Shown here piece by piece: positions 1 through 10,968 of a stretch of 64,000 nt of DNA (positions within the stretch are counted from its first letter, which is position 1; each line of letters begins with the position of its first letter). This DNA is from Metopolophium dirhodum. Lineage: Eukaryota > Arthropoda > Insecta > Hemiptera > Aphididae. The stretch is taken from contig NC_083563.1 of assembly GCF_019925205.1 (NCBI RefSeq), positions 11,665,228-11,729,227 of the forward strand. Direction: 5' to 3'. Both the position numbers and the translations under genes were made by a program. The notes under the pieces were generated by a model. That model made no database searches and was not told the DNA's origin. It saw only the letters and a list, made by a program, of their open reading frames with translations.

Positions 1-1177
1 AAATAAAAAATCAGAGTTTAATGTGGCCTGTAGGAAGTCTTCTTCTTTCAAATAAAAAAATAATTATCAAAATCCGACAATTCTACAAGGCCTGAGAACC
101 ATTCCTGTGAAGTAATTTTTTTTTTTTGATACAATACACCCTATTAACCCCCTCCTCTAAATAGGTATCGGGTAGTAGATTAGTGGAAAAGTATTATAGT
201 TAAGGTAGCAACTAAAATATAAAATATATAAAATTTTATAGAATTACGGAAAATTTGAAAAACGTAACTGGGAGCCCCTTAATAAAATTAATTTTAAGTA
301 CTTATTTTAACAATATTATACTGTTATAATTTTTTTAATTTATGATAATATTGTTTGAGCTATATTTTAAAAATTAAAATAATTAGATTTATACATTTTT
401 ACTTTATTTAGATATATAACTTGATTGTGTTTTAATCATATAATAATAATTATTAATTTATTTGACACCAAAATTATAAGTATATTTTTGAACTTTCGTT
501 GTATATATGTGATGTGCATTTATGCACTGAAGATGTTAGTGGGACCAGAATTTGTCCAAAGTGTTTAATTTTGTGAAATATTTAATATCTTATAATAGTA
601 AATTTCATTATGTATTTACGTACTCCTCTGTAACAGCAGTAGTCACTTATAACAATACAACATGGCGCAACCAGCCATTATGTTTTTTTGTGTTACTAAT
701 ATTTCAAAAAAACAAAATGTATCATTTAAATATTGTGACACTTCTATGGTTTTTACAGCACAAAAAGTCAAAAATGTATACGTACATCAAAAATAAAAAT
801 TTTAAATCATTGTATAAAGCTGGCATTTTTTTCACGTCATATAAGATAGGCAGTTATATTCAACCAGACCCAATGATGTCACCTGGCTATTCTAAATATC
901 TTAATATCTACTTAAATAATATTTTTTTTACATTGCATTTTGACCAAATTGTTTTAAATAGTTAATATTAAAATAATTAAATATTAAATAATAATTTGAA
1001 GAAAACATTTTTTTGTGTTATTTTTTTTTAGATATATGAGACTGTATTATTTTCAACAATGACGTATGCTGTAAATTATGACTACTAATAAAATATTTTA
1101 AACAATGCTTATATTAATAATGAGTTATCTGTTCTTATCTTTATAATAAATTTAAAGAATGTTAATTTGGTTTTCAG
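1..1177. other. Intron of endosulfine gene (partial)
   Basis: This stretch precedes the last coding exon of the endosulfine gene and ends in a clear splice acceptor (TTTTCAG at 1171-1177). I looked for the preceding family segment (the LQKRLxKGQ block that sits directly before KYFDSGDY) and did not find it, so the earlier exons probably lie outside the window. The 137-codon open frame at 552-965 has AT-driven composition and no recognisable motif; I treat it as chance. Nothing else is seen beyond homopolymer T runs. Confidence 0.6.
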
Positions 1178-1381
1178 CAAAAATTTTTTGACTCCGGTGA
1201 TTATCAAATGGCCAGGCAGGCGGGTAATGGTAATAAATTGATTAATAATCGCCCTGTGCAACAAGTATTGGGTTTTGGTACTGGGGATACCATACCGACA
1301 CCAGAAACTGTTCCGGCACGCAAGACTTCTATTATTCAGCCAAAATTCAACTCAAGTTCCACTCCATCATCTACCACGTGA
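1178..1381 (+). CDS. endos: Endosulfine (ENSA/ARPP-19 family), last coding exon
   Basis: Endosulfines are small cytosolic inhibitors of PP2A-B55. When phosphorylated by Greatwall/MASTL kinase they hold PP2A inactive and permit entry into M phase and meiotic maturation. The exon begins right after a TTTTCAG acceptor and encodes 67 residues before TGA. The family signature FDSGDY is at exon residues 4-9; its serine is the Greatwall site. The downstream conserved segment GDTIPTPETVPARKTSIIQP (residues 36-55) includes RKTS, the position of the PKA site in vertebrate ENSA. The residue before FDSGDY is Phe (KFFDSGDY) where most members have Tyr. The N-terminal third is upstream of the window, so this CDS is partial at its 5' end. 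AATAAA lies at 1636-1641. The identity is secure from the two motifs and their spacing. Confidence 0.93.
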   Translation, partial: QKFFDSGDYQMARQAGNGNKLINNRPVQQVLGFGTGDTIPTPETVPARKTSIIQPKFNSSSTPSSTT

Positions 1382-1635
1382 TTTGTATGTCTTAACGGGT
1401 TAATTAATTAAAAAAAATTTTTATTCAGTAATTTAGTCCAATCAAATGTAAATGTTATCCATTTTAATTTTGTTAATGTTATGACTTATGGCCCATGGAG
1501 TAAACAAAAAATGGCCATTTGATTAAACTATTATTTTTTTTTTTTTTATTAATATTTTTATCATTAATAAGTAATTGAATTTTACAGAGAATTTTATGTA
1601 ACTACATTATATTTCAATTCTATTCAAACGCTCAT

Positions 1636-1641
1636 AATAAA
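1636..1641 (+). terminator. Candidate poly(A) signal of endosulfine
   Basis: This is a canonical AATAAA about 255 bases after the endosulfine stop codon, in an AT-rich 3' UTR. Other signals nearby cannot be excluded, because AATAAA arises often in DNA of this composition. Confidence 0.45.
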
Positions 1642-3060
1642 GCATTTTTTCCAACAAAGTAACTGACTTTTAATATTATTATTATTTTAAATTATTGGTT
1701 CATAAAATGATCAATGTTATTAGCTGTGTAAGCACATTTGCTAGTGAGTGTTGTTTCAATCTATAACCAGAGTCCAGAGTAAGCCAGTAATACTTCAGTC
1801 TGCTAGTATCTAGATATGTCTTTAAGTTATTATTTGTGAATTATGAATTCTTATAATGTATTAAATTTAATAACTAAAAATGATTTGTTTTTTTTTACAA
1901 ACTATGGATAATATTATACACACAATATAAAATTTGTGATTTGGTAATCAAACAAAATTTAATTTTTTGAATAAAACTTATTTGAGTATTAATCTAAATT
2001 ATTTAATGATTGCACCGAAAACTGATTACTAATTACTCACTTGTTGTTTAATCTTAATTTTGACATTATTGAACTGAGACCAAAGAAATTGTATTCGATT
2101 TTATCAAAATTCAGTTTAACTAATTTCATACCATAGATACAAGGAAAATATTTTTAATAGTAAAATTAAAATTGGCAAATAGGTTCTACATAATATTTAA
2201 CAACTTATTTATTTTTATTTAATGGATTGGGTACTTTTTAGGATAATAATCTAGCATTTAAAATAATTTTGCTTTTGTAATACAACTAAGCATGTAATAT
2301 AGCATACTAAAACAAAAATTTATTGACATACTCATGTCTGTATTATAGTGGTTCTGGATTATGTAGATAAGTAATAAGTACTGTCACAATACCTACTTGT
2401 GAACTGAATTCTACATTGTTAATATCAATAAGTACAACTAATAAAACTGATTAGTACTTAATTATCAGGTGATAGTACTGATATCCTAAGTATATATTAT
2501 TTATGAATAAATGCGATAACTGTAGTTAATAATTTAAATTTTATTGTAGTACCACTCAAACATAATATTATTCATATTGCCTTAGTTTCTGGTTCTGAAT
2601 ATATGAATTAGGTAATCATACAAATATACAATGATTATTTTTTATCTTTAAATGAACAATAGTTGAAACACAGAATAAATTAAATTATAATCTGAAACTT
2701 GTGCTGAAAAAAAATTAATATTACTTTTCAAAAATAGGAATTTTTAAAATCAATTTTTTTTTAGTTAATCTAATAACAAATAACTTATTTTATATTTTAT
2801 TGTTATTTGACTTGGTATTCTACTTTCAAAATAAACAAAAATATTTTGTAAATGTATATGGCCAGAGAAAACAAAAGGTGCGCTGACATCCTCTTAAACA
2901 ATAAATCCTTGCTACACATGAAAAATGTGTTCCAACCACAATAGTTCCTCCCCCTTACAAACAAAAGCAGCATAGTTACCAAGCTTAACTCAATAAAAAA
3001 AAAATTTTATGTTGATTCAAAATTCTACATAAAAATAATAAGTGATTGTATTCTACACAC
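1642..3060. other. Intergenic AT-rich DNA
   Basis: I see no coding exon, RNA gene or bounded repeat here. The stretch is AT-rich with short homopolymers and lies between the endosulfine 3' end and a hAT remnant. Confidence 0.5.
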
Positions 3061-3903
3061 CAGTGGTTCTCAAACTTTTATGTTCCTTAAAAAAATTATG
3101 GAGTCCCAAAAATTAGAAATGTCTATTTGAGACAATAATTCCTTTTTTTTCTATAAAATACGAATATATACAAATTGTTTAATTTATTTAATAGGAAAAA
3201 AAGATCATCTTACATTTAAGACGAGATATAAATTCAGATTTTATGTGAGTTGATACATCGTTAATTCTACGCCTAACGTTATCGTTGGAAAGTGGAATAG
3301 TATTTATTTTTTTTGACTTTTGGCGATTGTATGAGCTTTAGGTACCAGCCTGAGCTATACAATAACTGACCATATAAGATGCCTCTGTTGCTTCTTCATT
3401 TGCCGTTTTTGATACTTCAGCTAAAAAGTTCTTATTCTTTAAAAGTTGATCACGCAATCGAATTAAATAATCAATAGGTTTATCTTTCACGTCTTTATGA
3501 TTAGTTTCAAGATGACGGAGAAATTTGGCGGGCACCATTGAACTATAAGGAAAAACTTTACTACATACAACTTACTGTGGATAACTATTTTATGTAGATT
3601 GTACTATTGTAGATAAGTAAACCAAATTATCATACAATATGTCAAACGAAAAACCCAACTTGTATCTAATCTCATTTTGACTAACACAAAATATGTTGAT
3701 TTATAAATAGTTTAAAATAAAACATATTAGTATGGTCCAAATAATATTGAATATTAATAAAACAATTAAAAATGTAACTAAGAAATATAATGATAATGTA
3801 ATAGTTTGAATTTAATTAATACAGATTTGACCAGGGAGCCACGGAGCCCCTAGTCTACTCTTGCGGAGCCCTAGGACTCTGCGGAGCAGTTTGAGAACCG
3901 CTG
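3061..3903 (-). mobile_element. Degraded hAT-type DNA transposon
   Basis: The left terminus CAGTGGTTCTCAAAC (3061-3075) is an imperfect inverted match to the right terminus GTTTGAGAACCGCTG (3889-3903), the classical hAT end sequence. Inside, the minus strand carries a 66-codon open frame (3338-3538) that reads MVPAKFLRHLETNHKDVKDK and then an A..ASYMVSYCIAQAGT segment. This resembles the region after the BED zinc finger of ZBED/SCAND3/FAM200-type hAT transposases. The flanking 8-mers ctacacac and ctatattc match at only four of eight positions, so the target duplication is weak. The copy is too short for an intact transposase (about 600 residues) and is a remnant. Confidence 0.75.
3338..3538 (-). 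pseudogene. hAT transposase fragment
   Basis: This 66-codon frame inside the hAT element at 3061-3903 reads PAKFLRHLETNHKDVKDK followed by a basic stretch and ASYMVSYCIAQAGT. Those phrases match the post-BED-finger segment of hAT-derived proteins of the ZBED5/FAM200/GTF2IRD2 type. The catalytic RNase-H-like domain and the C-terminal dimerisation block are missing, so it cannot encode active transposase. Family placement is by recall of the motif, not by alignment. Confidence 0.6.
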
Positions 3904-4260
3904 CTATATTCCTTCCAATGTGATAAAAAAATTAATTCAAATACATAAAAATGGTATATAACTTATGTTTATACACTGGCCTATATTGAAATTTATTCAA
4001 AAAAGTAATGTATTTTTGAGTAGCACACAGTGATAGTATTATAAAATATGCCATAATATAAAATATACTTTATACTTCATAACTAGTAGTTTAAGAATTA
4101 TAATTTATAACAAATTACATTGTTTTCCTACAAAGCAAGCGGAAATAAATTATAGGCTAATGATAATTTGTATTTTAATTAATAATTCTTAAAATAATAG
4201 TACATCAATCAAAAAAAAAAAAAACATACACTTGGGTACATATTTATCAAAGGTACTGTT

Positions 4261-4266
4261 TTTATT
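4261..4266 (-). terminator. Candidate poly(A) signal of the UQCR11-like gene
   Basis: On the minus strand this reads AATAAA, about 50 bases past the stop codon of the complex III subunit gene, a usual distance for a compact insect gene. Confidence 0.5.
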
Positions 4267-4314
4267 TTAACAGATATAAAGAACACTATAATGTTTTACA
4301 TATTACTTATTGGA

Positions 4315-4644
4315 TTATTCTTCCACTGCCTCTTTGGGAAATTTTGTGTTGTAGTATGGCACGTATTGCAATACCAATTTCCAGTCAGTAAAGTAACACA
4401 AGAGGGTGAATCCTGTAGCGCCATAAAAACCTGCGCTAGGAACACTACAAAATATAACAGAACAATTATTATAAGTTTACTTCAAAATCACAGTATTGAG
4501 ATAAAATAGGACCTAAATTTGACCTTAGAATATTAACACCTTAATAAATCCATTATCTACTCCCAGACATTTTAAAAGTTTTACTTACTATTGGATTGCC
4601 TGAGTGATGAACCGTTTACCAATTAATTTCGAAACAAGACTCAT
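4315..4644 (-). CDS. UQCR11: Cytochrome b-c1 complex subunit 10 (UQCR11/UQCR-6.4)
   Basis: This is the smallest accessory subunit of mitochondrial complex III (ubiquinol-cytochrome c oxidoreductase), a single-span inner-membrane protein that stabilises the complex near the Rieske protein. Two exons on the minus strand encode it: 4644-4589 (18 codons plus two bases, donor GTAAGT) and 4444-4315 (acceptor TTTTGTAG, stop TAA). The joined protein has 61 residues and starts MSLVSKLIGKRFITQAIQ. Its core YVPSAGFYGATGFTLLCYFTDWKLVLQYVPYYNTKF lines up with vertebrate WVPTA..GAVGAVGLVWATDWRLILDWVPYINGKF, including the TDW(K/R)L and VPY.N.KF blocks; the membrane segment is about residues 21-37. The length fits the family (about 56-60). 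A first in-frame ATG, correct splice phase and a close poly(A) signal support a complete working gene. The Drosophila counterpart is named UQCR-6.4. Confidence 0.9.
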
Positions 4645-6294
4645 GTTGAACGGTGGAAATGGCGAATCTGTAAAGATTTAAATTAAATAAATTAACAGAT
4701 ATCTGCTTTATTTTTAATGCTCGACGGGTTAGGTTTCACTTGGACAATGTCGAGTTTCGGAAAAGATTAAAAAAAGAGTTGAAAATGATATTGACTTCGC
4801 CATATGATATTTATCAGAAATTATAGTTGATAACATTATATTATTATCTATTTATCTGTATTTAACGTCTTTGGTTCATTTGTATTTATATTTTGGCGGC
4901 AATACGATTCAAATGTCAGACATATTGACATTCCTAATCGTTGAGTCGTTGAATAAGTTAAATTCATAGATACATACCATTTGGCATTTAACCATTATCA
5001 TATACCAATATTTATGGTTACATCACAGAATAGATACAATACATTACATGAAGCACCTCCAAGCTATATTTCAACACTCCCTGGCCCCTGTTATAAAACA
5101 CCAAAAATAATGTGAGGAATGGTTATTCTTTATTTTGTGGAAGATTTTTTTCATTTGATGTTTATATATTTTTTTAAAAAAAAAATTCAAAAATAGGCTT
5201 TTTTTAACATATTCAAGTTATTTCAAATTTTCATTACATTTCCAATAAGTTCTGTAACATGTAAACGCAATTTTTCAAGTATGTAACAAATTAAAATTGG
5301 TTGAGGACAAGTATGTTACAGGCTTCTGATATATTGTTACAATAGCAGTTAAAAAATATTAAATATACATAGGCACAATTTTTTTTTTATAAGCATTTTA
5401 AATACAAATTTTGTAAAAATTAATAAAACAATTATAGATGTATATTTTTGATAACAAAATGTATCATTTTTATGTCGGAATTATTAGCTATTTTTATTAA
5501 TTATTAATTATATTTAATTGTATGCTTATTTTTTTTTAAATTTTTATTTTTTAGTAGTTCAGTGGATCGAACATATAGATTTATAATCAATTATATTTAT
5601 AAAAAAAATAAATGTTTATAATATATTTTATATTTTTTTTAAAAAATAATTTTATATAAATAATATTGTATTGTTAAATTCAATATTATTATTCGATAAT
5701 CATTTTAAAAAAAATGGGGGAAAATGTCTGCATCAAAAATATACCGGGGAGAAAATGCAGGTCGAATTATATCCCGTGACCTTTTTATCTTATTATTATT
5801 ATTCTTAACTATTTTACTAGGTAGATACTACCATAGATTATATAAAGTTTTATATTATCCTATATATTTATATATCTTTTTTTATATACCAAGTACTATA
5901 TGTCTATATAGACGTCTAGTATTTAGCACGATTATGAAGAAAGTTCTTTATAATTGTAGTACTTATAGTATAATACTATAATATGAATATCTTAAATCGT
6001 GGTCCGTACCCCGTGGACCGAGATAGTAGCATTATAGAATATAGAACTTACTATAATGACAGAATTTATATTTTTTCCTTGTCTATTGTCTTTCATTATT
6101 ATCAATTCTACTTTATCACAGATTTTATTATCAAAGAACAACAAAATATGTGACCAAATATAAACATGAAGTTTAATCCTTTTTCTACGTTAGCTTATTT
6201 ACTTTTATTGTTTTCATTGTTTACAGTTTTTTAAATGCGTTTTAGTTAGTAATTAATATTATTTGTCATCGATGTAACCATTATTATTTCACTG
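4645..6294. promoter_or_regulatory. Divergent intergenic region between UQCR11-like and PH-domain genes
   Basis: The two genes point away from each other, so this 1.6-kb stretch must hold both promoters and 5' UTRs. The 250 bases next to the complex III gene are the least AT-rich part. I cannot place a TSS. A fragment of the R1 repeat lies at 5321-5417. A frame of 85 codons at 5724-5981 is AT-rich, hydrophobic and without motif, and I regard it as chance. Confidence 0.4.
5321..5417 (+). repeat. R1 interspersed repeat, short fragment
   Basis: The words CTGATATATTGTTACAATAG, CATAGGCACAATTTTTTTT and ATAAGCATTT occur in the same order in the longer R1 copies at 30195-30265 and 61760-61850. This fragment of about 100 bases is the smallest R1 copy noticed. 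No target duplication was found. Confidence 0.6.
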
Positions 6295-8614
6295 ATGTCG
6301 GCCCATTCGCCAGATTCGATCGTCCACCGTCGGTCTAACACCAAACAGGTGCATCCGGTGGTTGGACTGAAAAGAGTATCTTTTCACGAAGATGTTATTG
6401 AACCCAGCAATGGCAATCTTATTCAAATACGAATTGGGGAATGTGGTGAAAGAGAAGCGCCGGAAGGACAAGAAGACCCGCAATCAAATGAAACATCGTT
6501 CAAAGGTTCAGTTTTAAAATCTAAAAAACAAAAGTTTCCTTCTCTTTACATGAACAGTTTAAACGTTGATCTCAAATCCCAACAAATCGTTTTAAACCAA
6601 ATACAACAGGAAATGAAGGAAAAAGAGTGGAACTATGTTTGGAATAAACATTTAGATGTGGGATCAAACCAACTGATTAATATAATTAAAAGAGATTTAT
6701 TATTAAAAACCAAAGAATCTATTTATAAAGTAAGTGCAAGTAGTTTACCTCCATAAATCCAATTTAACTATTATTATTTTATTTCAGATTTATAGAATGC
6801 TAAGCACTGGTGGATCACCCTTATTTGTAGTTATTACAAATATTAGGTTTTGTGTTTTAACTAAAAATGTATATACCAAACGGTTAGAAGTATTCTATAG
6901 TTCAAATTTTACAAGACTAGACCTAATAGCCTTAGGCCCGTGTGATCAAACTGCAGTCTTTGTTAGCGAAAAATCAAAAAAGTGTACCTTAATAACAGCA
7001 ATAGATGTGCAATCGGCACTAGAAATGATTGGCAGTCTTGAATATGCTTACAGACGTAGTGGACTTTATGACCCAAATAATGCATTTGTTGTCATAAATA
7101 TCAATTGTGATGATAAATTATATGAGTCCGTAAAATGTCAAATTTCAATACCCAAAGTAAACCTTTCTTCCTAGTGTATAATTTCAACTCAGTTTGTAGG
7201 TATTAAATTCATTTTTTTTTTTAGGATGAAAAAATCAAATATTATACCTGGTTGTGGTATTATAAAGAAAGTGAATCTTCAGATAGTTTAAAATCTCATT
7301 TAGAAGAATTTTTAATGGTAAAAAAAGGATCTATATGGAAACCACGATTTGTGCGTTTAAGGTATTATTATTACCTACATATCTCCTTCTCCTTCTCGTG
7401 ATCTCTATAGGCCATGATGGCCCTTGGCTTCCAAAACAATTCTTATCAACCCATTGCAATCTTTGGCTACATTTCTCCAGTTCTGTATCTCTATCTGTTA
7501 TAGATCTGTTGTAGATATTTTTTAACTTTGTTCATCTATCTGCTTCTTGGGCGTCCTTGTCTTTTGGTTCCCTCCATTCTTGCATGCATTATTCGTTTGG
7601 GTATTTTGTCCTAATCTATTCTCTTTACATGATCCAGCCATCGAACCTACATGATTTTATGTATTTCACTGTTTTCGTTTTCTAAAATTTGTTCTATTTC
7701 CATGTTGTTTTTATACATTGTATCATTGAATTTAAAATAAACCGAGAACCATATGTAAAACAAATAATATTTAAATAATTAACTTAAATTATGTTTTAGT
7801 GAAGATATTTTATACATATATGAACATCCAGATCAAAAGTTACCGTGTGAATCAATACCTTTAAGATTTGGTCGTTGTAAAAAAGTGAGAAAAATTCATT
7901 GTGATCGACCTCACTCTATTGAAATTCTACTGATTAATTACCCGATCATTTTGGCACCAGCTGATTGTAGTCAAGAAGAAAAATGGTTTAATGCTCTAAG
8001 CTATTCTATGTCGGGTGTAAGTTATATTGCATCCATAAATTACACAACATTAAAATTTTTTTAATTATTTAAAGTTAAAACTTAAAAATAAATAAGTAAT
8101 GTATTGTATTCAAAGGTTATCTAATAGTACAAAAATATTTTATTTTTGATTTATGTTTTCAGCATAAAAACTTAAATGTTGAATCCAAATTACCTGATGG
8201 ATACTGTTGTTTGTTGACCAATAGCCATATAGTTTTGTACAATTTCCCTCACACAATTACAGACAGCATGTTATTAGTAAATATGGATTCATTGAAACTA
8301 TCGCCTTCTCCATCACACTTTTATGTTGTAATTGTAAGTATAATAAGTATATTTTCATTTAAAATAAATGATTTTTACAAGTTAAAATATTTATGATATA
8401 TTTTATAAACAAGGAGTGGTCCTGTTACGATGCAACATTAGAGGAAAGCTGCAATGATTGGGTTGTGCATTTTTCCTGTAAATCAAGTTGTGATGAATTC
8501 ATATCATGGTTGTGTACTCTAAGACCGGATTTAAATGCTTTGGAGTTAGTTGAAAAAAAGTCTATACAGCGACACCTTAAAAATAGTATAACTTTACAAA
8601 GCTCACTAATTTAA
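6295..8614 (+). CDS. Pleckstrin-homology-domain protein (six exons), PLEKHM2-like C-terminus possible
   Basis: Six exons join in frame to 509 residues: 6295-6729, 6788-7156, 7225-7361, 7800-8016, 8163-8333 and 8414-8614 (TAA). Donors are GTAAGT-type except exons 2 (GTAAAC) and 3 (GTATTA). The N-terminal 145 residues are polar, with KRVSFHED at residues 26-33, which fits the RVxF PP1-docking consensus. Residues about 150-245 (SPLFVVITNIRFCVL...LDLIALGPCDQTAVFV) look like a PH-like beta-sandwich. A canonical PH domain spans about 296-386: FLMVKKGSIWKPRFVRL, then LYIYEHP, then IEILLINYPIILAPADCSQEEKW, with the invariant Trp at 376. Residues 390-485 form a further beta-rich block ending FISWLCTLRPDL. 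The PH domain suggests membrane or phosphoinositide contact. The tail recalls PLEKHM2 (lysosome positioning with Arl8 and kinesin), but no RUN domain is seen, so the name is tentative. The exon structure is well supported. Confidence 0.85.
7380..7700 (-). mobile_element. Non-LTR retrotransposon fragment (reverse transcriptase C-terminus)
   Basis: The minus strand, read across small frameshifts, gives RWLDHVKRI, DKIPKRIMHARMEGTKRQGRPRSR and then RNVAKD...NGLIRIVLEAKGHHGL. This order (GHV.RM, P.RI..A...G.R.RGRPR.RW, then a short tail) is the typical C-terminal end of the reverse transcriptase ORF in RTE/jockey-type LINEs of arthropods. It lies in intron 3 of the PH-domain gene in antisense orientation, is interrupted by stops and frameshifts, and lacks the catalytic YADD region. 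Confidence 0.7.
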
Positions 8615-8864
8615 CTCATTTATTTCACTATTTTTATGCTTGTTTCATTTATTTATTATTAATTTTAAACTGTCACAAAACAAAAAAGATTGTGCTTTCA
8701 CATTTGTAGTATTTACTATTATTGGTTATATTAATTTTTACATTAACAGAGTAAAAAAAAAGGTGCTTATTTAAAGTTAAGTTTTTCTTAATTTAAGTGA
8801 TTTATTATTTGTACGTTATACCAAATTGTGTTTTTAAATTTTCAACTAATACAAATAAATTATA

Positions 8865-8987
8865 CAGTGGCGTACCTACTTAGACCTACTTGTTGGGACA
8901 GGATTTATATATAGGAACCGGTTGACCTGACAAAAATAAAATAAAATATTTTAGTAAAAAAAACCCACCACACAGAGTACGCCACTT
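8865..8987. mobile_element. hAT-type MITE, 123 bp
   Basis: The element begins CAGTGGCGTAC and ends GTACGCCACTT, an 11-bp terminal inverted repeat with one mismatch at the last base. It is flanked by a perfect 8-bp direct repeat AAATTATA (8857-8864 and 8988-8995), the duplication length of hAT transposons. It has no coding capacity. CAGTGGCG-type ends recur at several other places in the window. Confidence 0.85.
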
Positions 8988-8995
8988 AAATTATA

Positions 8996-10279
8996 ATTTA
9001 ATATATTATACTATATTATATTGATAAAATGTATAATATTAATTTCTGTGATAGGATTCTTATAAATCATCATTGTTGTTTATTTGATTTATGCAATATG
9101 TAAGATTTTTTATACTTGAATGTGACTGTTAAAAATGTAAGAAACAACCCAATATATGCTATATTATATAATTGCTTTATGTAGATGCATAAATATATTA
9201 TAATAATAATCATGACATATTTTTTTAGTAAGTAAGATACCTGTTTGGGTTTCATGATGTTAGGTCAAATGTAAACATAGTTTCAACCAAACAAATTACT
9301 CAAAATCTAAATAAGTCCAAAGTTGTCCTAGTAATTTAGGTATAATTTATTTATTTTATATAAAGTTCATTTTATATTTGGTATGAATATAAATATAAAT
9401 GTATTATAATTTTATAATTCAGGTTCAATTTATATTTTAAATTAATTTTAGACCATACCAAAAATATGTATATCAGATATAATTATAAAGAAACTAATCA
9501 AATCAGAATTGGAGAGGTGTATCTAACCAATAAAAAATAAACATTAAGATGAAAAGATATAGAATAAACTTTAAAGTTCAAACATTTTATTGTAATTTAT
9601 GTAGGTAGTAGGTACATAATATCTGCAGTGGTGTCAGTGTGTCACAAACATTTTTTCCATAATTGCAAATACTGAAGCTACCCACCCACCCACAACATAA
9701 AATTAAAACCTGCCTGAGTGTTATTTTTTTATTATTAAATAAATATTTATATTATTTTACAATATCAATTAGCATTAATGTAACAGGTTATTATGGTGTC
9801 CGGACCCCCTCCCCATTGCCTCGTGTCTCTTAAATGTTATGTTTTTACATGATTAAGAAAAACAAATTTTATCATACGATACGAATGATTTTGTAAAAAA
9901 ATTTCGAAGCTTCAGTTATCAACATTTTCAATTAGTATCGTGATTTTTTTTGTTATCAGTTTGGTACCGAAAATGGTTGAAAAATACCGAGTTCATTTTT
10001 TAATACAAATATACTGGTACTTCCAATACGTTTCTGATTACTCATAGATATATGATGTATGGGCGTGAATCATTTAACGTAGGTACTTAAGACTTAAGAT
10101 TTTCCGGTATTTAAATTATGAGATTTATATACTCAAATAACTCCGCGCTTATACCATAGACTAGGTATAGAGTATGGATAATACAATTGACCCGGTTGCA
10201 GGAATGATATAAAATATGTGAAGCTTACATGTCCATATAAATTTGAGAAATTGTCTATGGCTTTACCCACAGCAATTAC
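8996..10279. other. Intergenic AT-rich DNA
   Basis: I see no gene or bounded element here. A minus-strand frame at 9070-9255 is short, AT-driven and unsupported. Confidence 0.45.
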
Positions 10280-10968
10280 CAGTGGCATGTCCAGGCATTT
10301 TCAATGGGGGGGACGTTATAAGTAATGATACATTTAAATAAATTGTTGTGGTAATACCAAATATACAAATAAGGGGCTTTATGTTTCAAGCCATCCAAAA
10401 TCGTTTCTAGTTTATAATTGTGTACATTTGTGAATTGTTCTGTAATTAAAATTAATTTAAATTATAACACACGAATACCAAGTTAGTCAATTAAAATAAC
10501 ACCATTATACTAAAAACATTTATTGCATTTTTAAAAAAAAAAAAAACAGGTTAGTGGAAGTCTGCTGTACAGTAGGCTACAAGCTGGTAATTGACGATTG
10601 TAATGCATGATGGTAAATTTGAATTCAATGATATAGAATCATGTGTGGGAAATGACGATTCTGAGCAGAGACGGTTTGTCGACCTTGGATATTTTATATT
10701 ATTAATATATATACAATATACATTTTTAACTACAAAATCATTTTTGAATTTTAAATTTAATACATTTTGTCGAAATTCAAACTTTAAATATTTTTCAACT
10801 GTTATTGTAAAAATATATACAGGAGCCGGAGCCTTGTATTAAATTTCCACGTTTATTGACCCAAACAAATAACATTGTATTGACAAAAAAAAAACTAAAA
10901 AAAATTGAAAATATCCGTAAATAGCTCAAAACGAGTTATATAACCCCACCCCCCTGAGCACGCCACTG
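10280..10968. mobile_element. hAT-type element carrying an R1 repeat copy
   Basis: The ends are CAGTGGCATGTCC (10280 on) and GAGCACGCCACTG (to 10968). The flanking 8-mers are GCAATTAC (10272-10279) and GCAATTAT (10969-10976), identical at seven of eight positions. From about 10548 to 10945 the interior is an R1 copy in reverse orientation: CTGCTGTACAGTAGGCTACAAG, GAATTCAATGATATAGAATC, GATTCTGAGCAGAGACGG and later CCGTAAATAGCTCAAAACGAG. Either R1 inserted into the hAT element or the element captured it. Confidence 0.75.
10548..10945 (-). repeat. R1 interspersed repeat, internally deleted copy
   Basis: This is R1 in the opposite orientation to the 60692-62158 copy. The leading segment (GTACAGTAGG..ACAAG, GAATTCAATGATATA, GATTCTGAGC), the middle (ACATTTTTAACTACAAAAT, ACTTTAAATA) and the late segment (AATATCCGTAAATAGCTCA) are present in the same order with gaps between them. 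Confidence 0.65.

Noticed and set aside
552..965. 137-codon open frame on the plus strand before the endosulfine exon
   Set aside because: AT-driven composition, no motif, no start context, and it lies in the expected intron.
4291..4509. 72-codon plus-strand open frame
   Set aside because: It is the antisense shadow of exon 2 of the UQCR11-like gene.
5724..5981. 85-codon Tyr/Leu-rich frame
   Set aside because: Composition effect of AT-rich DNA; no homology recognised and no splice context.
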